The position numbers were made by a program, and so were the translations under genes. The notes beneath the pieces were generated by a model, which saw only the letters and a program-made list of their open reading frames with translations, ran no database searches and was not told the DNA's origin. DNA of 64,000 bases from Pontederia crassipes (taxonomy: Eukaryota > Streptophyta > Magnoliopsida > Commelinales > Pontederiaceae), in the NCBI GenBank assembly GCA_030549335.1, contig CM060190.1:49312999-49376998 (forward strand), given 5' to 3'. Shown here piece after piece: positions 46,350-57,491 of the stretch. Positions within the stretch are counted from its first letter, which is position 1. Every line of letters starts with the position of its first letter.

Positions 46350-47175
46350 AATCAATAAGACCTTCTCTCTCTCTCACTCCTTCCTTTTCTCTTCCCATCA
46401 TCCCCTTCTTCTTCATGTCCTCTGCGTCACAAAGCTTGAATTTTTTACCTCAATTCCCTGTATTTCATCTCTCCAAATAACACAGACACTATTTTTTTCG
46501 CATCGCCACTGTGTTCTATATTTCTACTTGAGCGCACAGGGTCTCAAACAATTCCTCCCAACACTATTCTCTTCTCTCCTTTCCTCATATTTCCCTTCTG
46601 GCCTCCACCAGCATCCTTCACACCCTCTTCAAAATCCCATCTTTTCCTCTCCTTTCCACGTTTACCATTCCTCTGAACCTTTCTTTCCTTTCCCTTCACA
46701 CACTCTCGCTCTCTCTCTCTTTCCTCCCATTTTTCTCCTTTTCTGCTCCACTCTCCTATCCTTCACCTTTTATCCCTCTTTCTTTCCTTCTCCTACCCGT
46801 TTTTTTCCTTTTTTTCATCAAAAGTTCTCAGCTTTCCCTGCTGCTCTCACTTCCAGGTGCTTAATTATCTGAATGGTGAAGGAAAGCAGAGATCTTTAAC
46901 TGAAATCTATCGGAATTCTGTGTTTTCTCGTATCGTTACTTGCTCAGCTCGAGGAAAGGAAAGATTTTTCGGGCGAAACAAGGTGCCAAAGACGACTATG
47001 CCTCGCCTGAGATCGGAACTGTCATAAAGCTACCGTCTTCCACTTGTTATCTTGCTTCCTGATGTGAATTAGTCAACTGGGGCATCGGAATCTTGGTTAA
47101 TCTGGTGATATTTCCTGCTCTTTTGTGCCTCGCATTGATAAAGGGAGGACATATCATCCACCGACATTGCCGGAG
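46350..47175 (+). promoter_or_regulatory. bHLH gene promoter and pyrimidine-rich 5' UTR
   Basis: A CT-rich stretch with (CT)n runs at about 46364-46376 and 46706-46720 extends over 500 bp before the start. Such leaders are common in plant transcription-factor genes. The open frame continues upstream of the ATG to a GTG at 47125, but the first ATG in frame is 47176. Confidence 0.45.
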
Positions 47176-49305
47176 ATGAACTCGGGACCTCCGGAGCAGT
47201 TGCCGCAGTGCTTCCTCAATCTGAACTGGGACCACACGATGGGAGCAGGCGGCCACCTCCAGTCGGCCCTCGGCTCGATCGTGTCGTCGTCGCAGTCGTC
47301 CAGCTCCCCTGCCGCCCCAACCCCTGCTGAGAACTTCGCCTTTCATAAGCTCATCGGACTGCACAGCGTCGCAAACTCGGGGGAGGAGATCTCCCCCCAG
47401 TCCCATTTTGTGGGCGGGCCCCTGAATTCTCCTCCAAAATTGAATCTTTCCATGATGGGCAGCCTCTACCAGCACCACCAAGCGTTCGGAAGCCTGCCGA
47501 TGCCGGGGCCTCAGATGCATCCTTCTCATCTGGATCACTTCTTAAACGACCCGGACTTCGCCGATAGAGCCGCGAGGTTCTCGAGCTTCGACGGCCGGAA
47601 TTACGACCCGCTTGGAGGACAAGTCGCAGCTCCAGAGGCCGGAAGGCTCACAAGAGCTCCGAGTACCAAGTCCTTAACGACTAGCGGGCTTCAAGTTGGG
47701 GTATTACCAGAGGTCAATAAGGAGATGAACAATGGAGAACTCATGAATGCCAGAGAGGAGTCCTCTGTGTCTGATCCCATTGGTGGAGAAGTATCTATGG
47801 TGGGTCCTCCGGGAAGCAACGGGAAGAAGCGGAAAGCTCCACCAAAGGGCAAAGGCAAGGACGCTTCTTTAGCCAATCCTTCTGGAGATCCTCCCAAGGT
47901 ACATCGGATTTCTGGAAATTTGCAGAATTAACTTCATCTTGAGTTCATTCATCTATAATTGAAGTTTTTAATCTGCAGACAATGGAAGAAGATAAGCCAT
48001 GCGCCAAGAGAAGTCGAACAGAAGGTCATGTCCCAGAGAATGAGCCGAAAGTAGAGCAGAACGATGGCGCTAGCACCAGTGGCAATAATGACGGCTCCAA
48101 GCAGGGCAAGGACGGCAACAAGCCACCGGAGCCGCCCAAGGACTACATCCATGTGAGGGCCAGAAGAGGGCAGGCAACTGATAGCCACAGCCTTGCAGAG
48201 AGGGTATGGAGTGGATATTGTTTATTGCATCCTCAGAGTTTCTTATGCAGTTGCTCAGCTAAATATTCTTTCTTTGTCTATATATGAATTAGGTGAGAAG
48301 AGAGAAGATCAGTCAGCGAATGAAACTACTGCAAGATCTGGTGCCAGGTTGCAACAAGGTATCATCCAGGAGTGAATTGTCAAGCCATCGACCTGCATCT
48401 CTTGTTTGTGGAAACTTTTAATTCTGCTGTAGAGTTTAATGTTCAATTATCTTTTTTTTTTCAATAGGTAACGGGCAAAGCTGTCATGCTCGATGAGATT
48501 ATTAACTATGTGCAATCACTACAGCGACAAGTCGAGGTATTAATGAAATAGTGAAGACCATAAGTCCAAGTGCTAAAATCATTCATCATGTCTTACATCT
48601 CCTATGCTGTGTTGCAGTTCCTATCCATGAAGCTGGCCACTGTGAATCCACGCTTAGACTTCAACAATTTAGCAAACCTCCTTCCCAAGGATGTAAGATT
48701 GCACATTGACTTTGTCTCTTGCTTAAAGATCGCAGAATTTATGGATTGTGGTAGCTAATCCTGAACTTTGTGGCAACATCAGATTCATCAGACCTGTGGG
48801 TCTATGCCAAATTCAGTTTATTCCTTAGAGGCATCTGGGATGCAATCCTCATTTGCTAACCAGCCTCAACCAGGGAGCTCTCTCCATTGTGGTTTGAACA
48901 ATGGTGCAGAGAGCCAGAACTCTCTGAACCTGATGGACTCCAGCTTTCATCCAAGTCTTGGGTCTCATCAGCCTTTCCTCAATGGACTCGAAAATCCTTC
49001 CTCTCAGGTAATGATTTCTGCCAGACGTCGAATAATAGAATAGATTATAGAGTGCTGAGAAGATGTTCCTAAGTAGAACAAATACTGAATTTTCAGCTTG
49101 GTAATTTCTGGGAGGATGACCTTCAAAGTGTTGTTCAGATGGACATAGGACAAGGGCAGGAGCTAGCGGCTTCCTCTCACAGTTTCCATGGTACCAAATA
49201 ACATAAGCCACTGATTTATCTTGATGTTTACAGGCAACAAAACTGACTTCAGCATATGTTGTTGCAGGCCCTCTGCCAACAGGTCACATGAAAATTGAGC
49301 TTTGA
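47176..49305 (+). CDS. bHLH transcription factor, bHLH49/62/78 group
   Basis: Nuclear E-box/G-box-binding regulator; this group includes CIB1- and ACE-like growth and light-response factors. Eight exons join to 504 aa: 47176-47898, 47979-48203, 48293-48358, 48468-48536, 48618-48692, 48783-49007, 49097-49190, 49268-49305. All introns are GT-AG. The N-terminus [19 protein letters not shown] and the motif [14 protein letters not shown] (exon 1) are group hallmarks; [12 protein letters not shown] may serve as a nuclear signal. [20 protein letters not shown] leads into the basic region with His311, Glu315 and Arg319 (the H-E-R code for E-box contact). The helix-loop-helix spans exons 3-5 ([27 protein letters not shown]). 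The last intron, if spliced, yields the conserved C-terminus HMKIEL; if retained, the protein stops three codons later. Confidence 0.93.
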
Positions 49306-52300
49306 TCGTATTTAATTCAGGTTGAAGTGTGCATTGTATATATAGGGATGCTCAACGGCAACAAACATCAAGAAGCTTTGAGCTAACAATGTTCGAGTTT
49401 AAGCAGATTTTCCGGTTAATTTCTAATCTACTTAGGGCAAATGATTCTTTGGAGATGCCTCCCTCATCTTTTTCTGGTTGCATGATCTTCAAAGATTCAG
49501 ATTTGTTATGGATGTCACTTTTGAGAGATCTGACATTGTGAAGCTATTCTGTCATAGATGATAAAACTGCTAGCAGTTTGTTGAGATGTTCCTATCTGGT
49601 ATATGCTTGAACTTAAAACATCTTCAGGCATATGTATTAATTAAATGTTTGATCCTGGCAAAAGTTAAATAAATCAGCAAGGTGTGTATCCAGCTTGATT
49701 TTTAGCCATTGTATTATTGTATTCTTATAAACGTCAACGAGGTTTGTATGGCTTCTCTTTTTTAAGTTTTTGCAGATAATTTAAAGTCAGCTACCACTTA
49801 ATACTCATATGAAGCTCCTTTTTCTTGTCGATTATATTCGTACTGAACTCCGAAGTCAATGGATATTTTTTCATCTGATATAAATACCATCTTCTGCATG
49901 AAATGAAGTCGTACAACTCAACACTGCCTGAGCAAGCGTGATCCTTTAAGGAATCAACATTAATTGCTGAAAAAATCAAAGTGGCAACTGAAAATTGTAC
50001 ATGAACTGCTAATTTTACTGATCAAGTATAGATAGCCAAAAAAAAAAAAAAGAAACAAGTGGAGAATGACTGGAACCAACTCCATACTTTTGGATGGTTC
50101 CAACAAAAGAGCATCTTTCTTGAGGACTAAGCTTGCTTGCTGCAACAACCCTGTGCTCAGCTTTGGCAGGAATACCTAAAAGCCATATGTGGATACAAGC
50201 ACAAGGAACCTTTGGGAGTGCCCACTAGCACCAGAAGGAGGAGATAGAGAGTGGGTGTGAAATAGTGAGAGATGTCAGGAGTCAGGACTATGTCCATGTA
50301 TCAGTATCTCATGCTGCCCCTCAATTTAGGCCATCAACTTCTTCTCCTCTTCAGCTGTACCATCCACACTTCCATTCTTAACCTAAGTAGAATTGCAGAA
50401 TTATGGCAGGACATGAGGATTTGAGACCAGGACTACATAAAGGGGCGTTTAGATAACCCTATCATTCCATGCGTATCAAAGTTTTCTGGGACCCAGACTG
50501 GGGCCATATTCTCATAGACAAAGCTCAGTTCTTTCAGGGTTGCAAGGAGAAGATGTTGCAGTGGGTGGTCCAAAGAAGAAAATGTGAATAGTTAACATTA
50601 GATACTTATTGCTTGTTGGGTTGGAACAATATGATTAGAGAGACATCCACCAGGCTGTCATGGAAGTTTTCCTATGATCAGTTGGTATCAACATCCTCTC
50701 CTTTATCCTTCTTAACTTGTACAATGCATCACTTTGCTCGTGCCGGTCAATTGTGTCCGAAGAGCAAATCTTCTTTCCCATTTTGGATTAGATGCCACTA
50801 ATTCTACCTTTTTGACAGCTGCCAGTGAACCCATTTCTTCTAATCTTGTTGGGCTTGGATGAACTTGTGTCTGCATGATCAGCATTTTTCCTTCTCTAAT
50901 ATGTCATTATTAGAGCAAACAGTAGTGATTGCAGCAGTTGATCATCATTAGGTTGACTGTCACTTTCTGAACCGTTTACTTCACCAATTGCCTTGCACAA
51001 TTGGACAGAGAAATCTCATGCCTGCATCCAGCTACATGTCTTCTTCCTGAAGGAATTTAATTAAACACAGACATGAACATTTAAACGTCAAAGTTTTACA
51101 GCTTAGCACTTACCTTTGCTATGTTTGACAGCTGGACCACAGGGGGATCATTGATATGGAACAAATACCTCATGTTGTCGTCTGAATTCATTGGTTTATA
51201 GTTGGCATGAAAGGAGACTCTTCCCATGTTCAGTCATTGTCAATAGGCTGTGAAGAAAAGAATTCGATTTAGGTGTGCTGTCGATATTCGCCGATATTCC
51301 AGTTTCAGAGGGAGATATGAGACAGTGCTCTCTAGTCCCACTTGAGGCCTTACTTCCTATCTTCTTCTCATCTAAAGCTGCAAGAAAGATCGTGTTAGCA
51401 TCTAGCACAGGCATCTTATCACATGTTAGATCCTGCTAAGCTATGCCGAACTATACATGTAACTTTTGGCTCTTTGGCAAATCAACTGGTCCTGCCGGCG
51501 GCAAACGTCAGAGTGCATTAAGCTTGTGGGTAAGAATCATCAACCAGCAGCATTATGGTGTTTAGACACATTAAGCTTGACTATTCTGCCATTGCCACGG
51601 TCAGGAAAGGAGCTGATCAGTATAAAGTAAAAAAGAGAAGATGGAACATGGAGAGATCAATATGAAGTGATCATAAAACTTATGCATAAATAATTAAGCT
51701 GAAAGCAGAAACTGGTGTAACTGGAAGACAGGCATGCTCATCGGCATAAAGAATTCCTCAAAATATGGTATTCTTCTTTGTGGAAACTGCTTTTATCATC
51801 AACAGAGTTGGTAGTGCTGCATCTTAGTATCATCCGTGTTCTTTCTGAAGGATTTTAAAACGCAATTTTGCAGATGCATGGATGTATCAAGGCAAAAATT
51901 TAATTTTGCAATTTTGCAGATGCATCGATGTATCAAGGTAAAAACTTAATTTGAAGCATCGAGAATTTAATCATTCAGACCAACGCATAATTATCTGCAA
52001 GTACTGATGCTGAAGGTAGGCCACCTTGGAATGTGCTAGACAAGGTCTGCAGACCAAGGAAGGTGCCCATCAGTATGTTGACAAGATCTGCCGGAGGTAG
52101 GCCACTACGTAATTCAGATCAGATGCATGTTTTTGGATGTCCACATTCATTCCTCAAAGCAATCTTGAACTTCCAGATGCACATCAGATAACACAAAAGA
52201 ATTGCAAAGCGCACAGTAAAAACTAAAAGAAGAACTTGTTATATGTCTTACCCTCTAAGATCAGAAACCAGTCCATATGTATTCGAGTCGGAAAGTATAC

Positions 52301-53418
52301 ATATGAACAAGCTGTCAAACGCAGCAAATCCATGACCATGTTACCACCTTGTTTTCCATATACATAAAGATTTAAAATAAGAAAAGCAACGAATGAAATA
52401 TCCATAACTTGCATATCGATCCATAAGCAAATTTGATCTACTGGCACACAGATTGAATGGTCCAGATGATAATACAAATTAAGTGCTTGCACCAAACTTA
52501 GCAATCCCTGGGCCAAGATTGTTTTTGTGGAGTGAGGCTTCAAGTGAGAGTTCATTAATATAACCTGATGGCTCAAGGCTTCAGGGAAAAGGCATGGCCC
52601 ATGCTGGTCTAGAGCCCAAATGCTTAATCCAAACCTCAACTGCTCTGGCCAACAAATGAGAACACCTCAAGAGGCTTCAACCTTCTTGTACTTGTAATTT
52701 CAGATTTGTTTCTTTGCATTCACAGCAAACAGCATGCATATATCGGGGCCTAATAAAAGGATCTCATTTCCTACTCATTCGTGCATGAGCCCATTGACTA
52801 AGTTCATAGGCTGGTGAACAGGTTACACCATGCAAAGACAGGAGAATGGAATGCCTGTTTGGTGTCATGCTCTCTCACTGCGAGTCCAGCCAAGCAAACA
52901 AGTTATGTTTTCAGTCGAACCCCTCAATCGCGTGGATAGTGGTAAAAGATGATTTAATACCTTGATTCATTACTATTACACAGTTATAAATAGGAAGTGA
53001 TAATGGATTTTAGATTGACTCTGGGGAAGTTATTTCAGGTTGACTCTGGAGATGTTACATTATGTGCTATGCTCTTGATCATAGTATGATTTTGACCATT
53101 CAACATATGCAATACGTGGTAATGAATATAATAATAAATTAAATAAGAACTTTATTACGAACGAGAAAACGTCGAAATATTAAAAGACACCAACATCTAA
53201 TGAAATCCATACGGGAAAAAGAAAATGACAACAATATCTAACAGGTCCAAGCAAATGACCACATATCTAGTTCCAAGAGAAAAGACCAAACTATCCATGT
53301 AGAAACGAATTATCCGACTAATGCAAATAAAAGGACAAGACACTATTGAGCTTAATGAGTTGATGCCATCCTCGAGCTCTACATCCTCTATCACTTCTCT
53401 TTAGGTCAGACTCTGATT
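49306..53418. other. Intergenic region downstream of bHLH gene
   Basis: The first few hundred bases are probably 3' UTR. The largest open stretch is a minus-strand 138-codon ORF (52639-52223) with hydrophobic runs but no domain I know; it is most likely chance. A 46-bp tandem duplication lies at 51862-51952. No other gene signal. Confidence 0.4.
51862..51952. repeat. 46-bp tandem duplication
   Basis: Two near-identical copies begin GCAATTTTGCAGATGCAT at 51862 and 51908, differing at about four bases. Confidence 0.85.
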
Positions 53419-55533
53419 TGTAAAATTTCAAATGCAGGAGCATCGAATATCGGTGAGCGAAAACGCTTAGTACATTAGAATCATATGTTATAAATTAATA
53501 ATCAAATCATGCTTGAATCAACAATAGATAAGCAATAAGATAACATGCTTTAATAAGTGATCTCTTTCTTTCTTGTCATAGTCAATACTTTGGTTGCACA
53601 TAAGCAATGAATTATTCTTTATTATAATTATACTTGATTCTTTGCTATAATCATGCTCTGTTCTTTACTGTGATAATACTTTATCTTTACTATGTCATGT
53701 TTACTTTATTATGTCATACTTTACTTTATTATGAGTTGTACTACATCTTTTACATCATTATGTAGTCCTTGAATTTCGTTATTTTATGCGAGCTCGATTT
53801 TATTAGGTTGGAAAGTTCGAGGTGCCTATATGACATCTATAAATCCAGTGATGCCCAATTTGGAAAAGGTGTAATACCAATGCATACCCTCTTTCGAAAT
53901 ACAGGTGAAAGTTGACATGTACCTCAGGGATAGTGATCATTAAAGATCCGTAGGTTCACTGTCTCCTCAGCTAAGCTACTTGTCCCTCTGACGCTATAAA
54001 CATGTAATCAATACGATGCCCTCTTTGATGAAGCGGAGATGCTAATGCATAATCCTTTTCGGAATACAGGTGAGAGAGGATCTGTACCTAGAGTAGTGGT
54101 CGTTAAGAACCTGTAGGTTCACTCTCTCTTCAGCTCAACTACCCGCCCTTCCTTTTTACTGTAATAATAATCTTTACTCTTTACTTTGGATGGCACATAG
54201 CAATTTCATGATTTTATCTTTTCTTTACTTATCTTGTTTGCCATATGTGAAATTTAGAATCATAGATCAAAGAAAGGTTAGAGTAGATCCATTTTCTCAA
54301 AAGCAATAATATTATGCCATATTATTTTGTTCTTTATGCCAATTCCCGACCCGTCATTCAGGGTAGTGGGAAGGGCCCATTAGAGTATTTACAATCTCGG
54401 ACATGGTCTCAAGCGGGCCTGTCAAAAGCGGGACATTATGAAAGTTCAGCCCTAAGCAAAAGGGTGGTTGTCTTTTGTAACAAAATTCGGACCGAGTAAG
54501 GGAAACCCGGGTCGGGTCTTCTGTCGAGGGTCCATGCGCATGACTCGGGTCGAGTCAGGGACTTGGGCAGGGTCAGCGCTTACGCATCGAAATTGGTCCG
54601 AAATCTCTCTGTCACGACCGTGCCACCATCTGGCACGCCCGTGCCAACATCATTCGGCCATGCTCTCTCTAGCACGCCCATGCCAACATCATTTGGTCAT
54701 GTTCTCTCTAGCGCCGCTGTCACGGCCGTGCCATTTTCCAGCACGTCGGTGCCGCCATCACGGCTGTGTCTCTCTCTGGCACGTCAGTGCTATCGTCACG
54801 GTCGTGCCACTCTCTGGCACGTCAGTGCTATCGTCACGGTCGTGCCACTCTCTGGCACGCCTATGCCTTGACAAGAGCCGAGGCGGCCACCGTTGTTCAC
54901 AATCAGGCATGCCTGTGCCACTCAACTCGCACGATCGTGCCGTCGCGGCTAGAATAGGACGTGCCCGTCTTCTTCCTCTTTTCCAACCATCCTCGGGCAC
55001 TGGGATCGCAATGATCACAATATGAAAATGAAGCTTACAATCTCTAAATCAATATGGAATCTTCAAACACATTATATGATTAACGATTCATAACCTAAGG
55101 GGATTTAATGTCTAGAGTAACTCTCGATCGCTTTTGGTCCGTTGACGATGTCCTCGGTTGTCTTCTCCGGTGCCGATCGGTCCTGGCCGACGAGGAAGGT
55201 GCGACTGTCATGCACTAGACGTGCGCCGATTGCTTTGTTGTTCGTGCGCGCGCTTCGCCGAAGCCAAGGAAGAAGAAGAACAGAGGAGAGGTCGATGGTG
55301 GCGGCCGGTCAGGAGAGGTCGAAGGGGGTGCGAGGGCTCCTCGTGCTTTCTTATAGTTTTAGGCCGGACGAATCTAAGAAGGGATTGGGGGAATCCGAAT
55401 CGGAGAAGGAAATCGGGGGAAGAGATTTCTTTTCCGATTTCGAGTTCTTCGTTTTCCTTTTTTTTCCTGATTTGAATTCAAATTTCCTTTCCCTTTTTTA
55501 TCTTTCCATGTTTTGTTTTTGCTAGTTGTTACA
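53419..55533 (-). mobile_element. Probable gypsy-type LTR with adjacent decayed primer site
   Basis: On the minus strand the block would start TGTAACAACTAGC (55533) and end GAAATTTTACA (53419), giving TG...CA termini about 2.1 kb apart. Just outside the end lies AATCAGAGTC, a decayed version of the TGGTATCAGAGC primer site. A minus-strand ACTATAAGAAAG near 55350 could be the TATA box. Inside are two imperfect copies (about 53877-53990 and 54043-54150) of a 110-bp segment with CGAAATACAGGTG and CGTAGGTTCACT, plus a GC-rich minisatellite. No gag or pol was recognised nearby. Boundaries are tentative. Confidence 0.5.
54620..54870. repeat. GC-rich minisatellite with GGCACG/CGTGCC words
   Basis: Near-palindromic words such as GGCACGCCCGTGCC recur. 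Two units of about 41 bp (from 54630) precede units of exactly 38 bp (CTCTGGCACGTCAGTGCTAT..., at 54774, 54812 and a partial at 54850). Overlapping ORFs with SLARPCQHH-type repeats are artefacts of the period. Confidence 0.8.
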
Positions 55534-56006
55534 TTACACCTACTGACTTGCATAGCTTGCTCCAAACATTGTTTGAACCAAATTTATTTCGTACGTAATT
55601 TGTCCTGAAAATGTGTGATGAGTTCATGACTGACAAATATTACTCTTAATACAACCCTATGACTTTCATAGATGCTCAAGCCTTGCAGGTATTATGTTTC
55701 AATATTATTCAGCAATCTACGTTATTGACACAAAATATTACTCTTACAGAGTCATTATTTTTTTTGCTAAGTAAAAATAATCTCTCTAAAAATTCAAATA
55801 ATATTATTTATTTATAATAAAAACGACTAGACAATGTACTTCGTTTTACTAAAATACTCTTCATTATCAATATCAAATAAAAGTTTTATACAATTCGGTT
55901 CAAAATTTGAATAAAAATTCATAAAATTAGTAAATAAAAAAGTATATTTATAAGCATTTAATATTTTTAATGAAAATAATAATAATTTGTTAATATATTA
56001 TTATTC

Positions 56007-56057
<51 letters not shown>

Positions 56058-57491
56058 TAAATCAAATTAAAGTTGTTAATTATGAAGGAGGCAATACCAA
56101 TAATATTTTTTATTGGTGATATTGTTATATAATTTATTTATATTATTTCATATTCTATTTAGGTAAGATTGAAAAATATAAAAATGAAAAAAAAATAATA
56201 AATAAAAGTTAGATTGCAACCCTCCTGCGTTACTGCAATCGATATTATTTCGGAGGTGGTTCCCTATAAATATATTTTTTAGATTAAAAATTAATCTAAA
56301 TTTATTTGCAGGATCAAATGCTTGACAAAACGGTTATCAATTTCATATGTTTTTGTTTATTCTACATAAGAAAGAAGATTGGCCAATCGTATACAAAACT
56401 TTCATGCAATTCATAATAACTTTTTTTTTTCGCCCTCATGTTTTGTGACTGTGTGTCGATTCAACAGCATCGAAACATCCCTTTGAAACATAATTAAAGA
56501 TCTAAGCCTACGAAGACTCGTACCATGACGAGGACTCGTCATGTCTCAATAGAAAAATGTTAGTCCGATTTTGATCGGCTCTTATTAGTCTTATCAAATT
56601 TTTGATCGGTTAAAAGTGGTCTATTGACTCTATTCCCACTCTCAATAGAGCCACTTACCGTTTTAGTAGTTGATCAAAGATTCGTTCAACTCGATTCAAT
56701 TTCACATTAAAATCACGTCAAATAAAACTACAAAAGTTTATCATCGTCGTAACGAATAATAAAATTCTTATTATGACTTGTAAGGTTACTTTTTACATAC
56801 TTAATTCGTAATCACAATGCAAATACACAATTAAAATTAAGTATCTAATGGTTAATGAATAATAATTTTGTCACGATCATAACAGTCAAAATTGCAAAGT
56901 TGAATATTACATGTCATTATAGAAACGTCATGATCATAAAAATTATAAATTATCAATAACAATTTGAGATGTGTTGATTCACGGACTTTGATTAGGACCT
57001 TACCAACTTTTCACGTTGTTAAATAATAAACTGAAGGTTAGCCATTCATGTCGTTAAAAATAATATTAAAGTTTGAATTAACAATTCCTTTTAGATATTG
57101 ACCGTCTTATTAATCTAAATTATTTTTTCCTGTGTTTTGATTTTTTTCAAGGTGAATAATTTAATATGTTGTTATTCACGAGATAAACATCAAAGATCAC
57201 AAATTAATATTTTTCATCCATAAAACAAATATTTTTTTTTAATTTGAAAAGACCGGACCGGTTATATGGAAGTTTCCCTTACTTGGTCTAGACCGTCGTT
57301 CTACAGTTAAAACCAGACTCGTATAACAGCGCGCACAGTGCAGTGCGCGGGGGCTTCGGGCGGCGTGGCGGCGGCGGCGGCGGCCATGGGAGTTCGCTTT
57401 AGGGTTAGGGTTCGCATTAGTTCTCATCAACAAAAGGAGGCGATCGGGACACCTCCCTTTTTCTCTCTCTCTCCCCCTCCTTGTGGCTTCC
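55534..57491. other. Intergenic DNA and RGG gene promoter
   Basis: Mostly AT-rich. An (AAT)n run lies at about 56008-56054. The last 170 bp turn GC-rich (GGCGGCGGCGGCGG near 57370, TCTCTCTCTC near 57460) and form the likely 5' UTR. No other gene. Confidence 0.5.

Larger units (their letters stand above)
38596..46350. other. Long intergenic region between PPR and bHLH genes
   Basis: About 7.7 kb with no gene that I can support. Short ORFs (for example 40967-41161, 41298-41492, 45546-45872) lack recognisable domains and splice-linked partners. Composition is moderately AT-rich rather than extreme, so unannotated non-coding transcripts are possible. Confidence 0.4.

Noticed and set aside
47047..47538. 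163-codon minus-strand ORF
   Set aside because: Antisense shadow of bHLH exon 1.
52223..52639. 138-codon minus-strand ORF
   Set aside because: No domain, no splice partners and average intergenic composition; kept only as a note.
54468..55025. 185-codon ORF with SLARPCQHH repeats
   Set aside because: Created by the minisatellite in an LTR-like block; repeats follow DNA period, not protein logic.
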